Shown piece by piece: positions 16,474 through 24,447 of a stretch of 25,128 nt of DNA (its first letter is position 1; every line of letters begins with the position of its first letter). Where the stretch lies: contig CALTTE010000020.1 in NCBI GenBank assembly GCA_943908405.1, forward strand, positions 1 to 25,128, read 5' to 3'. The notes beneath the pieces were generated by a model. The model was given only the letters and a program-made list of their open reading frames with translations. It searched no databases and had not been told where the DNA came from. Position numbers and translations under genes: made by a program. Origin of the DNA: an uncultured Moraxella sp. GTDB taxonomy: Bacteria > Pseudomonadota > Gammaproteobacteria > Pseudomonadales > Moraxellaceae.

Positions 16474-17757
16474 TTAATGATTGTTTGTTGTGTGATCGGT
16501 TTTTGGGTTGTAGTATAAATACAGCCCAAAAAATAGCGTTGTAATACAAACAAAGCTTAAATAAATCACAGGGGCAAAGTCGCTATAATAGCTAATAAAG
16601 CCCAAAAAAGTGGGTATAACCGCCCCTGCAACGGCATAACTGATATTATAACCAACCGCAAAAGTGCTAACACGATGGCGGGTAGAACAAAGTTGCACCA
16701 TTACCGCTGGCACCGCCCCAATGACCCCTGCACTTAGCCCCAATACAGCAAAGCGGATAAGCATATATTTGCCGCCCATTGCCAAATCATTGAATAACCC
16801 AAACAGTGCCAAAATAAAGCCAATACAGCCAAAAATAAGCACAAGTCCTGCGTTAATGCGATCGCTTAAAAAACCAAACAACACATTACCAAGCCCCCAA
16901 AAAAATAAACTTAGCCCAAAGCCGATTGGCAATAAGGTTGTGTTAATCAAAAAAATAAGCTGCACTAAATCGGTCAATAAAAATACGATTAGCGTTACAA
17001 TATTGGCAATAAACCACGATAAAATCATAATAGGCACAATACCTTGCCAGTGGTTGTTTGTGGTTGCTTTGGTGGCTGATTTGTTGGGGGTGGTGTTATT
17101 GATTGGGTGTGCTTTGTTGATAATGATGGGCGGTTTGGGTAGTTTGTATGCCAAAAATAACACCAAAAAACTCACTATTGACCCCAATAAAAACGGCAAT
17201 CGCCAGCCAAAACTAAGCAGTTCATCTTGGGTGAGTGTGCTTTCTAGTAAAGACAATAACCCTATCAAGAGAAGCGAGCTCAATGACGCCCCTGCGGTGA
17301 TGATACCTGTCCCAAAGCCGACATTGTTGCTTGGTAGGCATTCATAGCTATAAATCCACAGTAAGGGCAATTGACTACTAAAAGCAATGCCCTGTCCTAG
17401 CCTTGCCACCACAAATAAAAAGGTGGCAAAGCCCCCAAATTGGGCATACGTGGGCAAAAGACCAATGCTTAACGTAAAAATGCCGATGCCAGCAAAACTA
17501 AGCAATAACGCTGATTTGCGTCCATTGTTGTCGCCATAGCGACCAACCAACCAACCACCTAGCGGTCGCACCAAATAACTGGCAGCAAAAATTGCGATAA
17601 TCGCCGATGAGCGGTGGTTGTCTGCCATTGTGTCGGGCAAAAACAAAGAAGCGATGGTTTCGGCACTAAACCAAAAAGCAATAAAATCAAAAAATGCCAA
17701 AAGTGCCATTAATGCACATAAGCTAAGGCTGTAGTAATGCGTTTTGTTTAATAGCAT
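16474..17757 (-). CDS. MFS transporter, metabolite:H+ symporter (MHS/ProP-like) type
   Basis: An inner-membrane secondary transporter of 427 residues with about 12 hydrophobic segments. The loop 2-3 signature VGRYGDNNGRK (71-81), ARLGQG (118-123), FGWRLPFLLGS (183-193) and GYNISYAVAG (369-378) suggest the MHS group, whose members carry proline/betaine, citrate, 2-oxoglutarate or shikimate with protons. Substrate cannot be read from sequence. The central loop (207-237) is Asn/Thr/Lys-rich. Its ATG overlaps the stop of the upstream phospholipase D gene (TAATG), so the two are probably translated from one message. The usual GGE after RxGQG in many MHS members is replaced here by FSSQL, so this is a divergent member. 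Confidence 0.8.
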   Translation of the reverse strand: MLLNKTHYYSLSLCALMALLAFFDFIAFWFSAETIASLFLPDTMADNHRSSAIIAIFAASYLVRPLGGWLVGRYGDNNGRKSALLLSFAGIGIFTLSIGLLPTYAQFGGFATFLFVVARLGQGIAFSSQLPLLWIYSYECLPSNNVGFGTGIITAGASLSSLLLIGLLSLLESTLTQDELLSFGWRLPFLLGSIVSFLVLFLAYKLPKPPIIINKAHPINNTTPNKSATKATTNNHWQGIVPIMILSWFIANIVTLIVFLLTDLVQLIFLINTTLLPIGFGLSLFFWGLGNVLFGFLSDRINAGLVLIFGCIGFILALFGLFNDLAMGGKYMLIRFAVLGLSAGVIGAVPAVMVQLCSTRHRVSTFAVGYNISYAVAGAVIPTFLGFISYYSDFAPVIYLSFVCITTLFFGLYLYYNPKTDHTTNNH

Positions 17758-19430
17758 TAGAGTAACCAGTCAATCGGTAATTTGCCAATCACAGCAATGC
17801 CTATTTTATCGCCCGTTTGCATATTGGGTTCATTGTCCAAAACGATATGTTTGCCGTTTTCTAGCGTGTGCCATTGTAATTTATCGCCAGACAATTTAAG
17901 CTCATAGGCTTGGGTTAATAATTCATTGTCAAAAGCGTGGTGCAAGCGATGGGCAAGTTTGTTGTCATAAATTATAATACCCATCTCGGTATTTACATAA
18001 GCAGAGCGGGGGTCGGTATTGTAAGAGCCAATAAAAATTTTATGCGTATCAATAGCAAAAGTTTTGGCGTGTAGGCTGGTTGTGGTCTCTCCTTTGGTTC
18101 GCCATAGGCGGTTTTGTTTTTTGTTGCTGGCTTGTTGTTGTGCTGTGGATTGTTGTGCTTGGGCGATGGATTTGAGCTCAAATAGCCTCACCCCTGCTTT
18201 GAGTAACGCTTTGCGGTGCTTGCTGTAGCCTGCGTGTACAACGCCCACATCGGTGGCGTCATAAGAATTGGTCAAAATTTGCACATTAACCCCTTGTTGT
18301 TGCAGAGCAATCAGCTCATCGGCACCAATACTGGTAGGGACAAAATAAGAGGAGATGACGCTAAGCGTGCCTTTGGGTCGCCCAAGTTCTTGCTTGAGTG
18401 TGTCTTTTAGTAGTGGGTTGCTGTTTGTTTGGCTTAGTTTAGCAACAGGGTCGCTGATAAATTGCATCGTTGCCCAACGAAAATTAACCCGTTTATTTAA
18501 TAAGTCATCGCCAATGGTTGCATTGGCAACCGCCATTTGATAGGTGGTTAATGCTTTATCATCGCTGTTGTTTGTTTTATTGTCATTGGCTTTGTCTTTT
18601 GTCCAATGGCTTTTTTTGGGGTTGTCCAAGTGGGTTAAATGGTCATTAAAATCGCCATTAGGGGAGGGTGTTAGGGTTTCAATGTCAAACGACAAAGGCG
18701 ATTGCCAATACTCATTAAAGCTTTGGGTGATGTCAGGTACCACTTGTCCAACCAATAACACGTCCAAATCGGCAAATTGATTGCTGTTGTCGTTATTGAG
18801 GTATTCGTTGCCGATATTGCGACCGCCGATAATACTAATGCGATTGTCAAAAGTCATACTTTTGTTGTGCATTCGCCGATGTCCTTGCCGATTGAGAAAA
18901 AAACTCAATGGGCGAGCAGAGCGAATGTGGGCAGGATTGATAAGCCTGACGGCAATATTGGGGTGGCGTGCAAAACGTGCCAAAAGCTCATCAAGTTCTT
19001 GATTGCCGTTAAAATCATCTAGCAACAATCTGACCAATACCCCTCGCTCGGCAGCTTGCCATAGATTTTTGAGCAATAATTGTCCTGCAGCGTCATTGTG
19101 CCAAATATAGTACTGTACATCAATGGTGGCGGTGGCTATACTGGTTAAAATGCTACGAGTGGCAAAGGCGTTTGCCCCTGTGCTGATGGGGTAGTAACCA
19201 GATAGGCTCGGTCGGTGTTCGGTTTGCTCGCCAATGGCACGGCTTAGATGTCCGCCAGCGTTGGTGGTGATGGGTGCTTGTTGTCGCTTTAGGGCTTTTT
19301 GGGTAAGCTCAATGCTGGCTTGGCGGTGTGGTTCGCTCGGCGTACAAGCCGATAACCCAAGTCCAAAAATAAGCCCAAAAACAATAAGCAAGCTCAACAA
19401 ACGTAAATGTAAATAGTGAATATTAGTCAT
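17757..19430 (-). CDS. Phospholipase D/cardiolipin synthase-like lipoprotein
   Basis: A PLD-superfamily protein with two HxK(x4)D active-site halves: H188-N-K190...D195 and H454-A-K456...D461. The overall pattern (DVQYYIWHNDAAGQLLL, VRLLLDD, GGRNIGNEY, IGSYNTDPRS) resembles ClsC/YmdC, which makes cardiolipin from two phospholipids; hydrolytic phospholipase D activity is an alternative. The N-terminus has a hydrophobic signal and a lipobox LSAC with Cys29, so it should be a periplasm-facing lipoprotein, unlike E. coli ClsC, for which I recall no lipobox. There are polar inserts at about 256-296 and 421-448. A TTG at 19439 would add three residues; I prefer ATG 19430. It is the first gene of a coupled pair with the MHS transporter. 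Confidence 0.85.
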   Translation of the reverse strand: MTNIHYLHLRLLSLLIVFGLIFGLGLSACTPSEPHRQASIELTQKALKRQQAPITTNAGGHLSRAIGEQTEHRPSLSGYYPISTGANAFATRSILTSIATATIDVQYYIWHNDAAGQLLLKNLWQAAERGVLVRLLLDDFNGNQELDELLARFARHPNIAVRLINPAHIRSARPLSFFLNRQGHRRMHNKSMTFDNRISIIGGRNIGNEYLNNDNSNQFADLDVLLVGQVVPDITQSFNEYWQSPLSFDIETLTPSPNGDFNDHLTHLDNPKKSHWTKDKANDNKTNNSDDKALTTYQMAVANATIGDDLLNKRVNFRWATMQFISDPVAKLSQTNSNPLLKDTLKQELGRPKGTLSVISSYFVPTSIGADELIALQQQGVNVQILTNSYDATDVGVVHAGYSKHRKALLKAGVRLFELKSIAQAQQSTAQQQASNKKQNRLWRTKGETTTSLHAKTFAIDTHKIFIGSYNTDPRSAYVNTEMGIIIYDNKLAHRLHHAFDNELLTQAYELKLSGDKLQWHTLENGKHIVLDNEPNMQTGDKIGIAVIGKLPIDWLL

Positions 19431-19439
19431 AGCAAACAA

Positions 19440-19744
19440 GCCAAAAACAAGCCTGTTATCATAGCATACTGTTTGGTTGTTTTTGTAATAATATGTTTTT
19501 ATTTGTGAATATTATGGGTATTAGGTGTTAATTGGGCAATGTTTGGATTTAAAGGCAGGTTGGGTTTTAAAATACTAAAAACTTGTGTTTAAAAATACAA
19601 AGTAAGCTTGTAAGAATGAGTTAAATTGCTTGCGTTATTTTTTATTTTGGTTGGTGTTGGATTTGTGGCTTTTGGGTTTGTGTTATTTTTTGACTTTTTG
19701 GCGTAATATTGTTAATCTAAAGATTTTAAGCTTGTGAGTATCTA
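19440..19744. other. Intergenic region between divergent PLD gene and metZ
   Basis: About 300 bp with no gene. It carries the PLD-side extended -10 near 19458. A TTGACT (19690-19695) could be a metZ -35, but no matching -10 is found 16-18 bp downstream. Confidence 0.5.
19458..19466 (-). promoter_or_regulatory. Extended -10 promoter element for the PLD-MFS pair
   Basis: On the minus strand TGCTATGAT matches TGnTAtaAT with one mismatch, 27 bases before ATG 19430. There is no clear -35. Confidence 0.4.
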
Positions 19745-21100
19745 ATGAATCCCAAAGACCAACAGCTAAATAATCAGTTGGACAACCAAAATAGCAACCA
19801 ACCTAATATTAGCCAACCCACCAACCAATTACAAGACAACCAATTACAAGACAACAAGCCACAAGACAACAAGCCACAACTTGACCATAATTGGCAAGAT
19901 GATACTTTGGATATTAGCTTAGGTTATGATGAGGCGACCCTTGCTATTCGGGCGGGCTACCATCGCACCGATGAGGGCGAGCACAGCGAGGCGATTTTTG
20001 CCACCAGCTCTTATGTTTATCAAAATGCCAAAGACGCCGCCGACCATTTTAATGGCAATAAAAAAGGCAATGTTTATTCACGCCATACCAATCCGACCGT
20101 ACGTGCTTTTGAGAGGCGTTTGGCACTCTTAGAAGGGGGCGAGCGTTGCGTGGCAACCGCTTCTGGTATGGGGGCGATTTTGACGATGTGCCTGGCGTAT
20201 CTAAAGGCAGGCGACCATCTGCTTTGTGCTAAGCAATTATTTGGCTCATCGGTGGCGTTATTTGATACGTATTTTGCCAGTTTTGGCGTGGCGGTGAGTT
20301 ATGTTGATTGTTTTGACAATACCGCTTGGCAAAACGCCATTCAAGACAATACCAAAATATTGTACTGCGAAAGCCCAAGCAACCCTTTGGCTCAAATTGC
20401 CGATATTGCGTTTTTGGCACAGTTGGCAAAAGACAAGGGGGCGTTATTGATAGTGGATAATTGTTTTGCCACCCCTGCCATTCAAAAGCCCTTGGCATTG
20501 GGGGCGGATATTGTCATTCATTCGGCGAGCAAATACATCGATGGGCAAGGGCGAGTATTGGGTGGGGCGTTGGTCGGCTCTGATGCCTTGATGGAAAAAG
20601 CCTTTGGCGTGGTGCGAACAGGAGGCATTAGTCTGTCGCCTTTTAATGCGTGGGTGCTGTTAAAGGGGCTTGAGACCTTATCGTTAAGAATGCGGGTGCA
20701 TTGCGATAACGCCAACCAAGTGGCACAATTTTTGTCCAATCACCAACAGGTTAAAGCGGTGCATTTTTCTGGCTTGATAGACCACCCAAGCCACGAACTT
20801 GTCAAACGCCAACATATCGCCAACAATGCTTTTGGGGCGATTATTGGCTTTGAGGTGGCAGACCAAAAGGCTGCTTGGCATATTATTGACAGCACCAAAA
20901 TGATTAGTATTACCAACAATCTGGGCGATGCCAAAACCACCATTACTCACCCTGCTACCACTACCCATTTTCGTATGAGTAAGACAGCACGTCAAGAGGC
21001 GGGGGTGAGTGATGGGCTGATTCGTCTATCGGTGGGACTTGAAGCGGTCAAGGATATTATCGCTGATTTGGCAAGGGGGCTTGATACGCTGGGTGATTGA
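19745..21100 (+). CDS. metZ: O-succinylhomoserine sulfhydrylase MetZ
   Basis: A PLP enzyme of the Cys/Met metabolism family that makes homocysteine directly from O-succinylhomoserine and sulfide. The Schiff-base lysine is K263 in HSASKYIDGQGR; D238 in VDNCFATP contacts the PLP nitrogen; YSRHTNPTV (111-119) and ASGMGAI (139-145) are family signatures. The IDGQGRVLGG stretch and close overall resemblance favour MetZ over cystathionine enzymes. The first 50 or so residues are an Asn/Gln/Asp-rich extension absent from typical MetZ of about 400 residues, built partly from 15-bp DNA repeats. No other Met occurs before residue 141, so the extension is translated unless a weak TTG (for example codon 55) is used. 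No S-box or SAM riboswitch is visible upstream. Confidence 0.9.
   Translation: MNPKDQQLNNQLDNQNSNQPNISQPTNQLQDNQLQDNKPQDNKPQLDHNWQDDTLDISLGYDEATLAIRAGYHRTDEGEHSEAIFATSSYVYQNAKDAADHFNGNKKGNVYSRHTNPTVRAFERRLALLEGGERCVATASGMGAILTMCLAYLKAGDHLLCAKQLFGSSVALFDTYFASFGVAVSYVDCFDNTAWQNAIQDNTKILYCESPSNPLAQIADIAFLAQLAKDKGALLIVDNCFATPAIQKPLALGADIVIHSASKYIDGQGRVLGGALVGSDALMEKAFGVVRTGGISLSPFNAWVLLKGLETLSLRMRVHCDNANQVAQFLSNHQQVKAVHFSGLIDHPSHELVKRQHIANNAFGAIIGFEVADQKAAWHIIDSTKMISITNNLGDAKTTITHPATTTHFRMSKTARQEAGVSDGLIRLSVGLEAVKDIIADLARGLDTLGD
19826..19885 (+). repeat. Four-unit 15-bp in-frame tandem repeat at the metZ 5' end
   Basis: Units are CAATTACAAGACAAC (19826), the same again (19841), AAGCCACAAGACAAC (19856) and AAGCCACAACTTGAC (19871). 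They encode QLQDN-type pentapeptides in the MetZ extension. Confidence 0.95.
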
Positions 21101-21566
21101 TGCTTTTTATTTAATAGCGTTTTATTTGATGGCGTTGCATTTTATGGGTTAAGCTTTTATTTCGGCGATTAAAGGCGTGCTGGGCTATTGCGGTGGTGTT
21201 AATGTCAGTTGTTAAATTTTGATGGTAATTTGTTTTTGCTAATTTGTTTTGGGCAATCAAATTGCGATGATTGGATTAAATAAATTTTATTCTAAGCGTA
21301 AAAATAAAAGCTTAAAAAATGTTTTAAGCTTTTAGGTGTTGTTTTGTCGTTTTGGTTGGTATCAATAATCCCCAAAGATTGGGTGTTATCAAATCCCAAA
21401 CTTACTTATGTTAATATTTAATGCTTATAAATTCACTATTTGTAAATCACGGTTTGTAAATTCATCGTTTATCAATGCATTATCTATTACATTAATAGAT
21501 AGATTGCCAAATTAGCATTTTAATGGCGGATAAAGTCTACTTGACTTGGTGGGCTTGGCTTATCGT
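21101..21566. other. Intergenic region between convergent metZ and tgt
   Basis: 466 bp without a gene. It contains the long hairpin at 21305-21334 and a second 8-bp hairpin TATCTATT-acatt-AATAGATA (21481-21501) with no T tract. Genes yajC, secD and secF, which often follow tgt, are absent. Confidence 0.6.
21305..21334 (-). terminator. 13-bp stem hairpin, likely bidirectional terminator for tgt and metZ
   Basis: TAAAAGCTTAAAA (21305-21317) and TTTTAAGCTTTTA (21322-21334) pair perfectly around the loop AATG. On the minus strand the stem runs into TTTTTA, a fair terminator for tgt; on the plus strand the tract is weaker. Confidence 0.6.
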
Positions 21567-22694
21567 TTATTGTTGTTCTTTGCCAAAAAGTTGTTCTTTG
21601 CCAAAAAATTGTGCCACAAATGCCGAAAAAGTGCCTTCTTGTAAATGATGACGCATTGTTGCCATTAGGGTTTGATAATAAAATAAATTGTGTATGGTAT
21701 TAAGCTGGGCGGCAAGCATTTCACCACATTTGTGCAGATGGTGCAAATAAGCACGGCTAAAATTTTGGCAAGTATAGCACGAGCAATTGGGGTCAAGTGG
21801 GGCATCATCAAAGCGATGGCTGGCGTTTTTGATTTTGACAATGCCCACGCTGGTAAACAAATGACCATTTCTGGCGTTGCGAGTGGGCATAACGCAATCA
21901 AACATATCAACGCCACGGCATACCGCCGCCACTATGTCGCTTGGTGTGCCAACACCCATTAGGTAGCGAGGTTTGTCGCTTGGCATTTGGGCGGGCAAAT
22001 AATCCAGCACCGCCATCATCTCATCTTTAGGCTCACCCACCGATAATCCGCCGATGGCATAACCATCAAAGGGCATTGCCAGTAGCCCCTCTAATGATTT
22101 TTCTCGCAAATGACGATACATACTGCCTTGTACAATGCCAAATAACGCATTGTTGTTCCCCAATTTTTGATGTTCATTGATACAGCGTTCCCCCCACCGT
22201 AAGGACAATTCCAGCGATTTGTCGGCTTGTTGCTCACTGGCGGGGTAGGGGGTGCATTCATCAAATTGCATCACAATGTCAGAATTGAGCGATTTTTGGA
22301 TTTGCATTGAAATCTCAGGCGATAAAAACACCTTAGCCCCATCAATGGGCGAGCGAAAGGTAACACCATCTTCGGCGATTTTTCGCATTGCTCCAAGGCT
22401 AAATACTTGAAATCCCCCAGAATCGGTTAAAATTGGCTTATCCCACGAAATAAATTGATGTAGCCCTCCAAATTGGTCAATGACTTGGGGGGTAGGGCGT
22501 AACCATAAATGAAAGGTGTTGCCCAAAATAATCTCCGCACCGATGGCGTCAATGTCTTTGGGGGGCATGCCTTTGACGGTGCCATAAGTACCGACAGGCA
22601 TAAAGGCAGGGGTTTGTACGTCGCCGTGTGCCAAATGTAGGGTACCACGGCGAGCAAGGGTGGTGGTATCGGTGCAGTGTAGGGTAAATTTCAT
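21567..22694 (-). CDS. tgt: tRNA-guanine transglycosylase (queuine/preQ1 tRNA-ribosyltransferase)
   Basis: Exchanges G34 of GUN-anticodon tRNAs for preQ1, the entry step of queuosine on tRNA. Catalytic aspartates are D91 in LTDSGGFQ and D266 in MFDCVMPTRNARNG; zinc ligands are C304, C306, C309 and H335. GLSVGE (216-221) and VGTPSDI (248-254) are further family marks. From ATG 22694 the protein has 375 residues, the same as E. coli Tgt; a TTG at 22709 would add five. Neither start has a strong Shine-Dalgarno. The last residues duplicate LFGKEQ, from an 18-bp tandem repeat. It lies downstream of queA on the same strand, 373 bp away, so it may also have its own promoter. Confidence 0.96.
   Translation of the reverse strand: MKFTLHCTDTTTLARRGTLHLAHGDVQTPAFMPVGTYGTVKGMPPKDIDAIGAEIILGNTFHLWLRPTPQVIDQFGGLHQFISWDKPILTDSGGFQVFSLGAMRKIAEDGVTFRSPIDGAKVFLSPEISMQIQKSLNSDIVMQFDECTPYPASEQQADKSLELSLRWGERCINEHQKLGNNNALFGIVQGSMYRHLREKSLEGLLAMPFDGYAIGGLSVGEPKDEMMAVLDYLPAQMPSDKPRYLMGVGTPSDIVAAVCRGVDMFDCVMPTRNARNGHLFTSVGIVKIKNASHRFDDAPLDPNCSCYTCQNFSRAYLHHLHKCGEMLAAQLNTIHNLFYYQTLMATMRHHLQEGTFSAFVAQFFGKEQLFGKEQQ
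21573..21608 (-). repeat. 18-bp in-frame tandem duplication at the tgt 3' end
   Basis: TTGTTCTTTGCCAAAAAG (21573-21590) is followed by the same 18-mer with one change (21591-21608). It encodes the FGKEQ-L-FGKEQ-Q C-terminus. Confidence 0.95.
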
Positions 22695-23067
22695 TATTTT
22701 TTTCGCCAATTAAGTTAAGGTTAATGTTAGCTGGATTGGTTTTGGTTGGGTTATTGGGTTAAATTAGGTTAGGTTAATAAAATTCAATCATAACATTTAA
22801 TCATTGTTGTGGTGTGTACTGCGTTAAATATTTATTGTATTTAATATTATTATTTCAATGCAATCTTATTGTTTAAATGGGTAAAGGTTTATATAGCAAA
22901 TCTTGGGCAAATTAAATTAAACTTCAATTAAACCAAGCGATTAAATCATGCCAAATGATGAAATTAAAAAATGGAAACTAAACCAAGCAATTAAACCAAA
23001 AGATTAAACCCAGCCCAAAAGCTGTAAAAGCTGATTAACCGTTAATTTTAGTGCATTTTAAGTCAAA
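22695..23067. other. Intergenic region between queA and tgt
   Basis: No gene. The left part is rich in GGTTA words. The right part has a TAAACCAAGCrATTAAA direct repeat (about 22929 and 22979), of which the second copy belongs to a 13-bp-period run (AAACCAAGCAATT, AAACCAAAAGATT). A dyad ATTAAC-C-GTTAAT lies at 23033-23045. Confidence 0.5.
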
Positions 23068-24387
23068 TTAAATGGATTTTGGGGTATCAATCAGCATCGC
23101 ATCGCCATAACTAAAAAAACGGTAACGCTCGGCGATGGCATGGCTATAGGCGTGCCGAATAACCTCCGTCCCAGCAAAGGCGGATACCAACATCAATAGG
23201 GTGGATTTGGGTAGGTGAAAATTGGTCAAAAGCCTATCCACCACCCCAAAGCGATAAGGCGGATAAATAAAAATATCGGTATCGCCCGCCCAGTATTGCA
23301 ACGTGGTGGGCTTAAGCGGGCTTTTCGGCTTTATTTGGTTTTGGTGCATTTGGTTTTGGTGCAGGTGGGCGGTTTCTAGTACACGCGTTACGGTTGTGCC
23401 AACAGCGATGACGTTACCACCTGCTTTTTTGGTTTGATTGATACGCTCGGCGGTGCTTTGGGGTAATTCGGCGTATTCTTTATGCATTTTGTGCTCGCTG
23501 ATACGGCGGGTTTTGACAGGGGTGAACGTTCCTGCTCCCACGTGCAAGGTAACAAAACAATGTCCAATGCCATTTGCCGTTAAGCGATTGATTAACTCAT
23601 TATCAAAATGCAAGCTGGCGGTAGGGGCGGCGACGCTGGCAAGCTTGTTGGGGTCAAAAAATACGGTTTGATAGCGGGTGTCGTCATTATCATCGGCGTT
23701 GCGGTCAAAATAAGGTGGTATTGGCAATTCGCCAAATTGCTCTAGTGCTTGTAATAGGGGGCGGTCAAATGTAAGCACAAATAAATTGTCTTGACGAGCC
23801 ATTAAGGTGGCGTGCAGTTGTTCTTTTAGGGGGTGTTTTTTAAGAATAAGCGATTGCCCTATTTTGGGACTGCGACTGGCACGGATATGGCACAAAGCGG
23901 TTGTGCTGTTATTGTGCTGATTAAAAGCATCGCTAACCGTGCCAGCAATGCTCTCGCTGTTGGGTAAAATTCGTTCAATTAACACCTCAACCGCCCCGCC
24001 GCTGTCTTTTTGCCCAAAAAGCCGTGCTTTCATTACTTTGGTGTCGTTAAACACCACCAAATCGCCCGCGTTTAATAAATTGGGCAAATCGTTAATGGTG
24101 TTGTCGTGTATCACCCCATTGTCATTGATGTACAAAAGGCGAGCGCCACTGCGTTTGGCTAGGGGAGTGCGAGCAATGAGCGTTTCAGGCAAATCATAAT
24201 CAAAATCATTAAGACTTAATGTATCAACATTTGGCATATCATTGGTGGTATCATCATTGGTTGGGTTAATGCTTGTTGCGTTTGTTTTGGATGTAGTGCT
24301 TGATGTGGTATTAGGCGAATTGGTATCCATAGATTTTTGTTGTGGGTTGAACTGTGGGCTAATGGGCTGTGGGCTGGACTGTGTCAT
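23068..24387 (-). CDS. queA: S-adenosylmethionine:tRNA ribosyltransferase-isomerase QueA
   Basis: Transfers and rearranges the ribosyl part of SAM onto preQ1-tRNA to give epoxyqueuosine, directly after the Tgt step. Conserved blocks are DFDYDLPETLIA (61-72), LVVFNDTKVMKARL (110-123), SVAAPTASLHF (251-261), TLHVGAGTFTPV (280-291), AVGTTVTRVLE (328-338) and LLTNFHLPKSTLLMLV (386-401). At 439 residues it exceeds the usual 340-360. The first 57 residues are Ser/Thr/Asn/Gln-rich with no counterpart in typical QueA, and about 341-362 is a polar insert with a duplicated HQNQ. ATG codons at 24330 and 24237 are alternative starts; none has a Shine-Dalgarno, so the true N-terminus is open. A thioesterase gene ends 60 bp upstream. 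Confidence 0.93.
   Translation of the reverse strand: MTQSSPQPISPQFNPQQKSMDTNSPNTTSSTTSKTNATSINPTNDDTTNDMPNVDTLSLNDFDYDLPETLIARTPLAKRSGARLLYINDNGVIHDNTINDLPNLLNAGDLVVFNDTKVMKARLFGQKDSGGAVEVLIERILPNSESIAGTVSDAFNQHNNSTTALCHIRASRSPKIGQSLILKKHPLKEQLHATLMARQDNLFVLTFDRPLLQALEQFGELPIPPYFDRNADDNDDTRYQTVFFDPNKLASVAAPTASLHFDNELINRLTANGIGHCFVTLHVGAGTFTPVKTRRISEHKMHKEYAELPQSTAERINQTKKAGGNVIAVGTTVTRVLETAHLHQNQMHQNQIKPKSPLKPTTLQYWAGDTDIFIYPPYRFGVVDRLLTNFHLPKSTLLMLVSAFAGTEVIRHAYSHAIAERYRFFSYGDAMLIDTPKSI
23333..23362 (-). repeat. Perfect 15-bp in-frame duplication in queA
   Basis: ATTTGGTTTTGGTGC on the plus strand occurs at 23333-23347 and 23348-23362, encoding LHQNQ/MHQNQ-type pentapeptides within the QueA insert. 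Confidence 0.95.
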
Positions 24388-24447
24388 AGCAGTTTTGATT
24401 GTTTTTGGTTTGATTGTTTATTGGGGGTTGTTTGTTGGTGGATTGTT

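Noticed and set aside
16664..17347. 227-codon plus-strand ORF opposite the MFS gene
   Set aside because: It is antisense to a well-supported transporter and has no recognisable motif.
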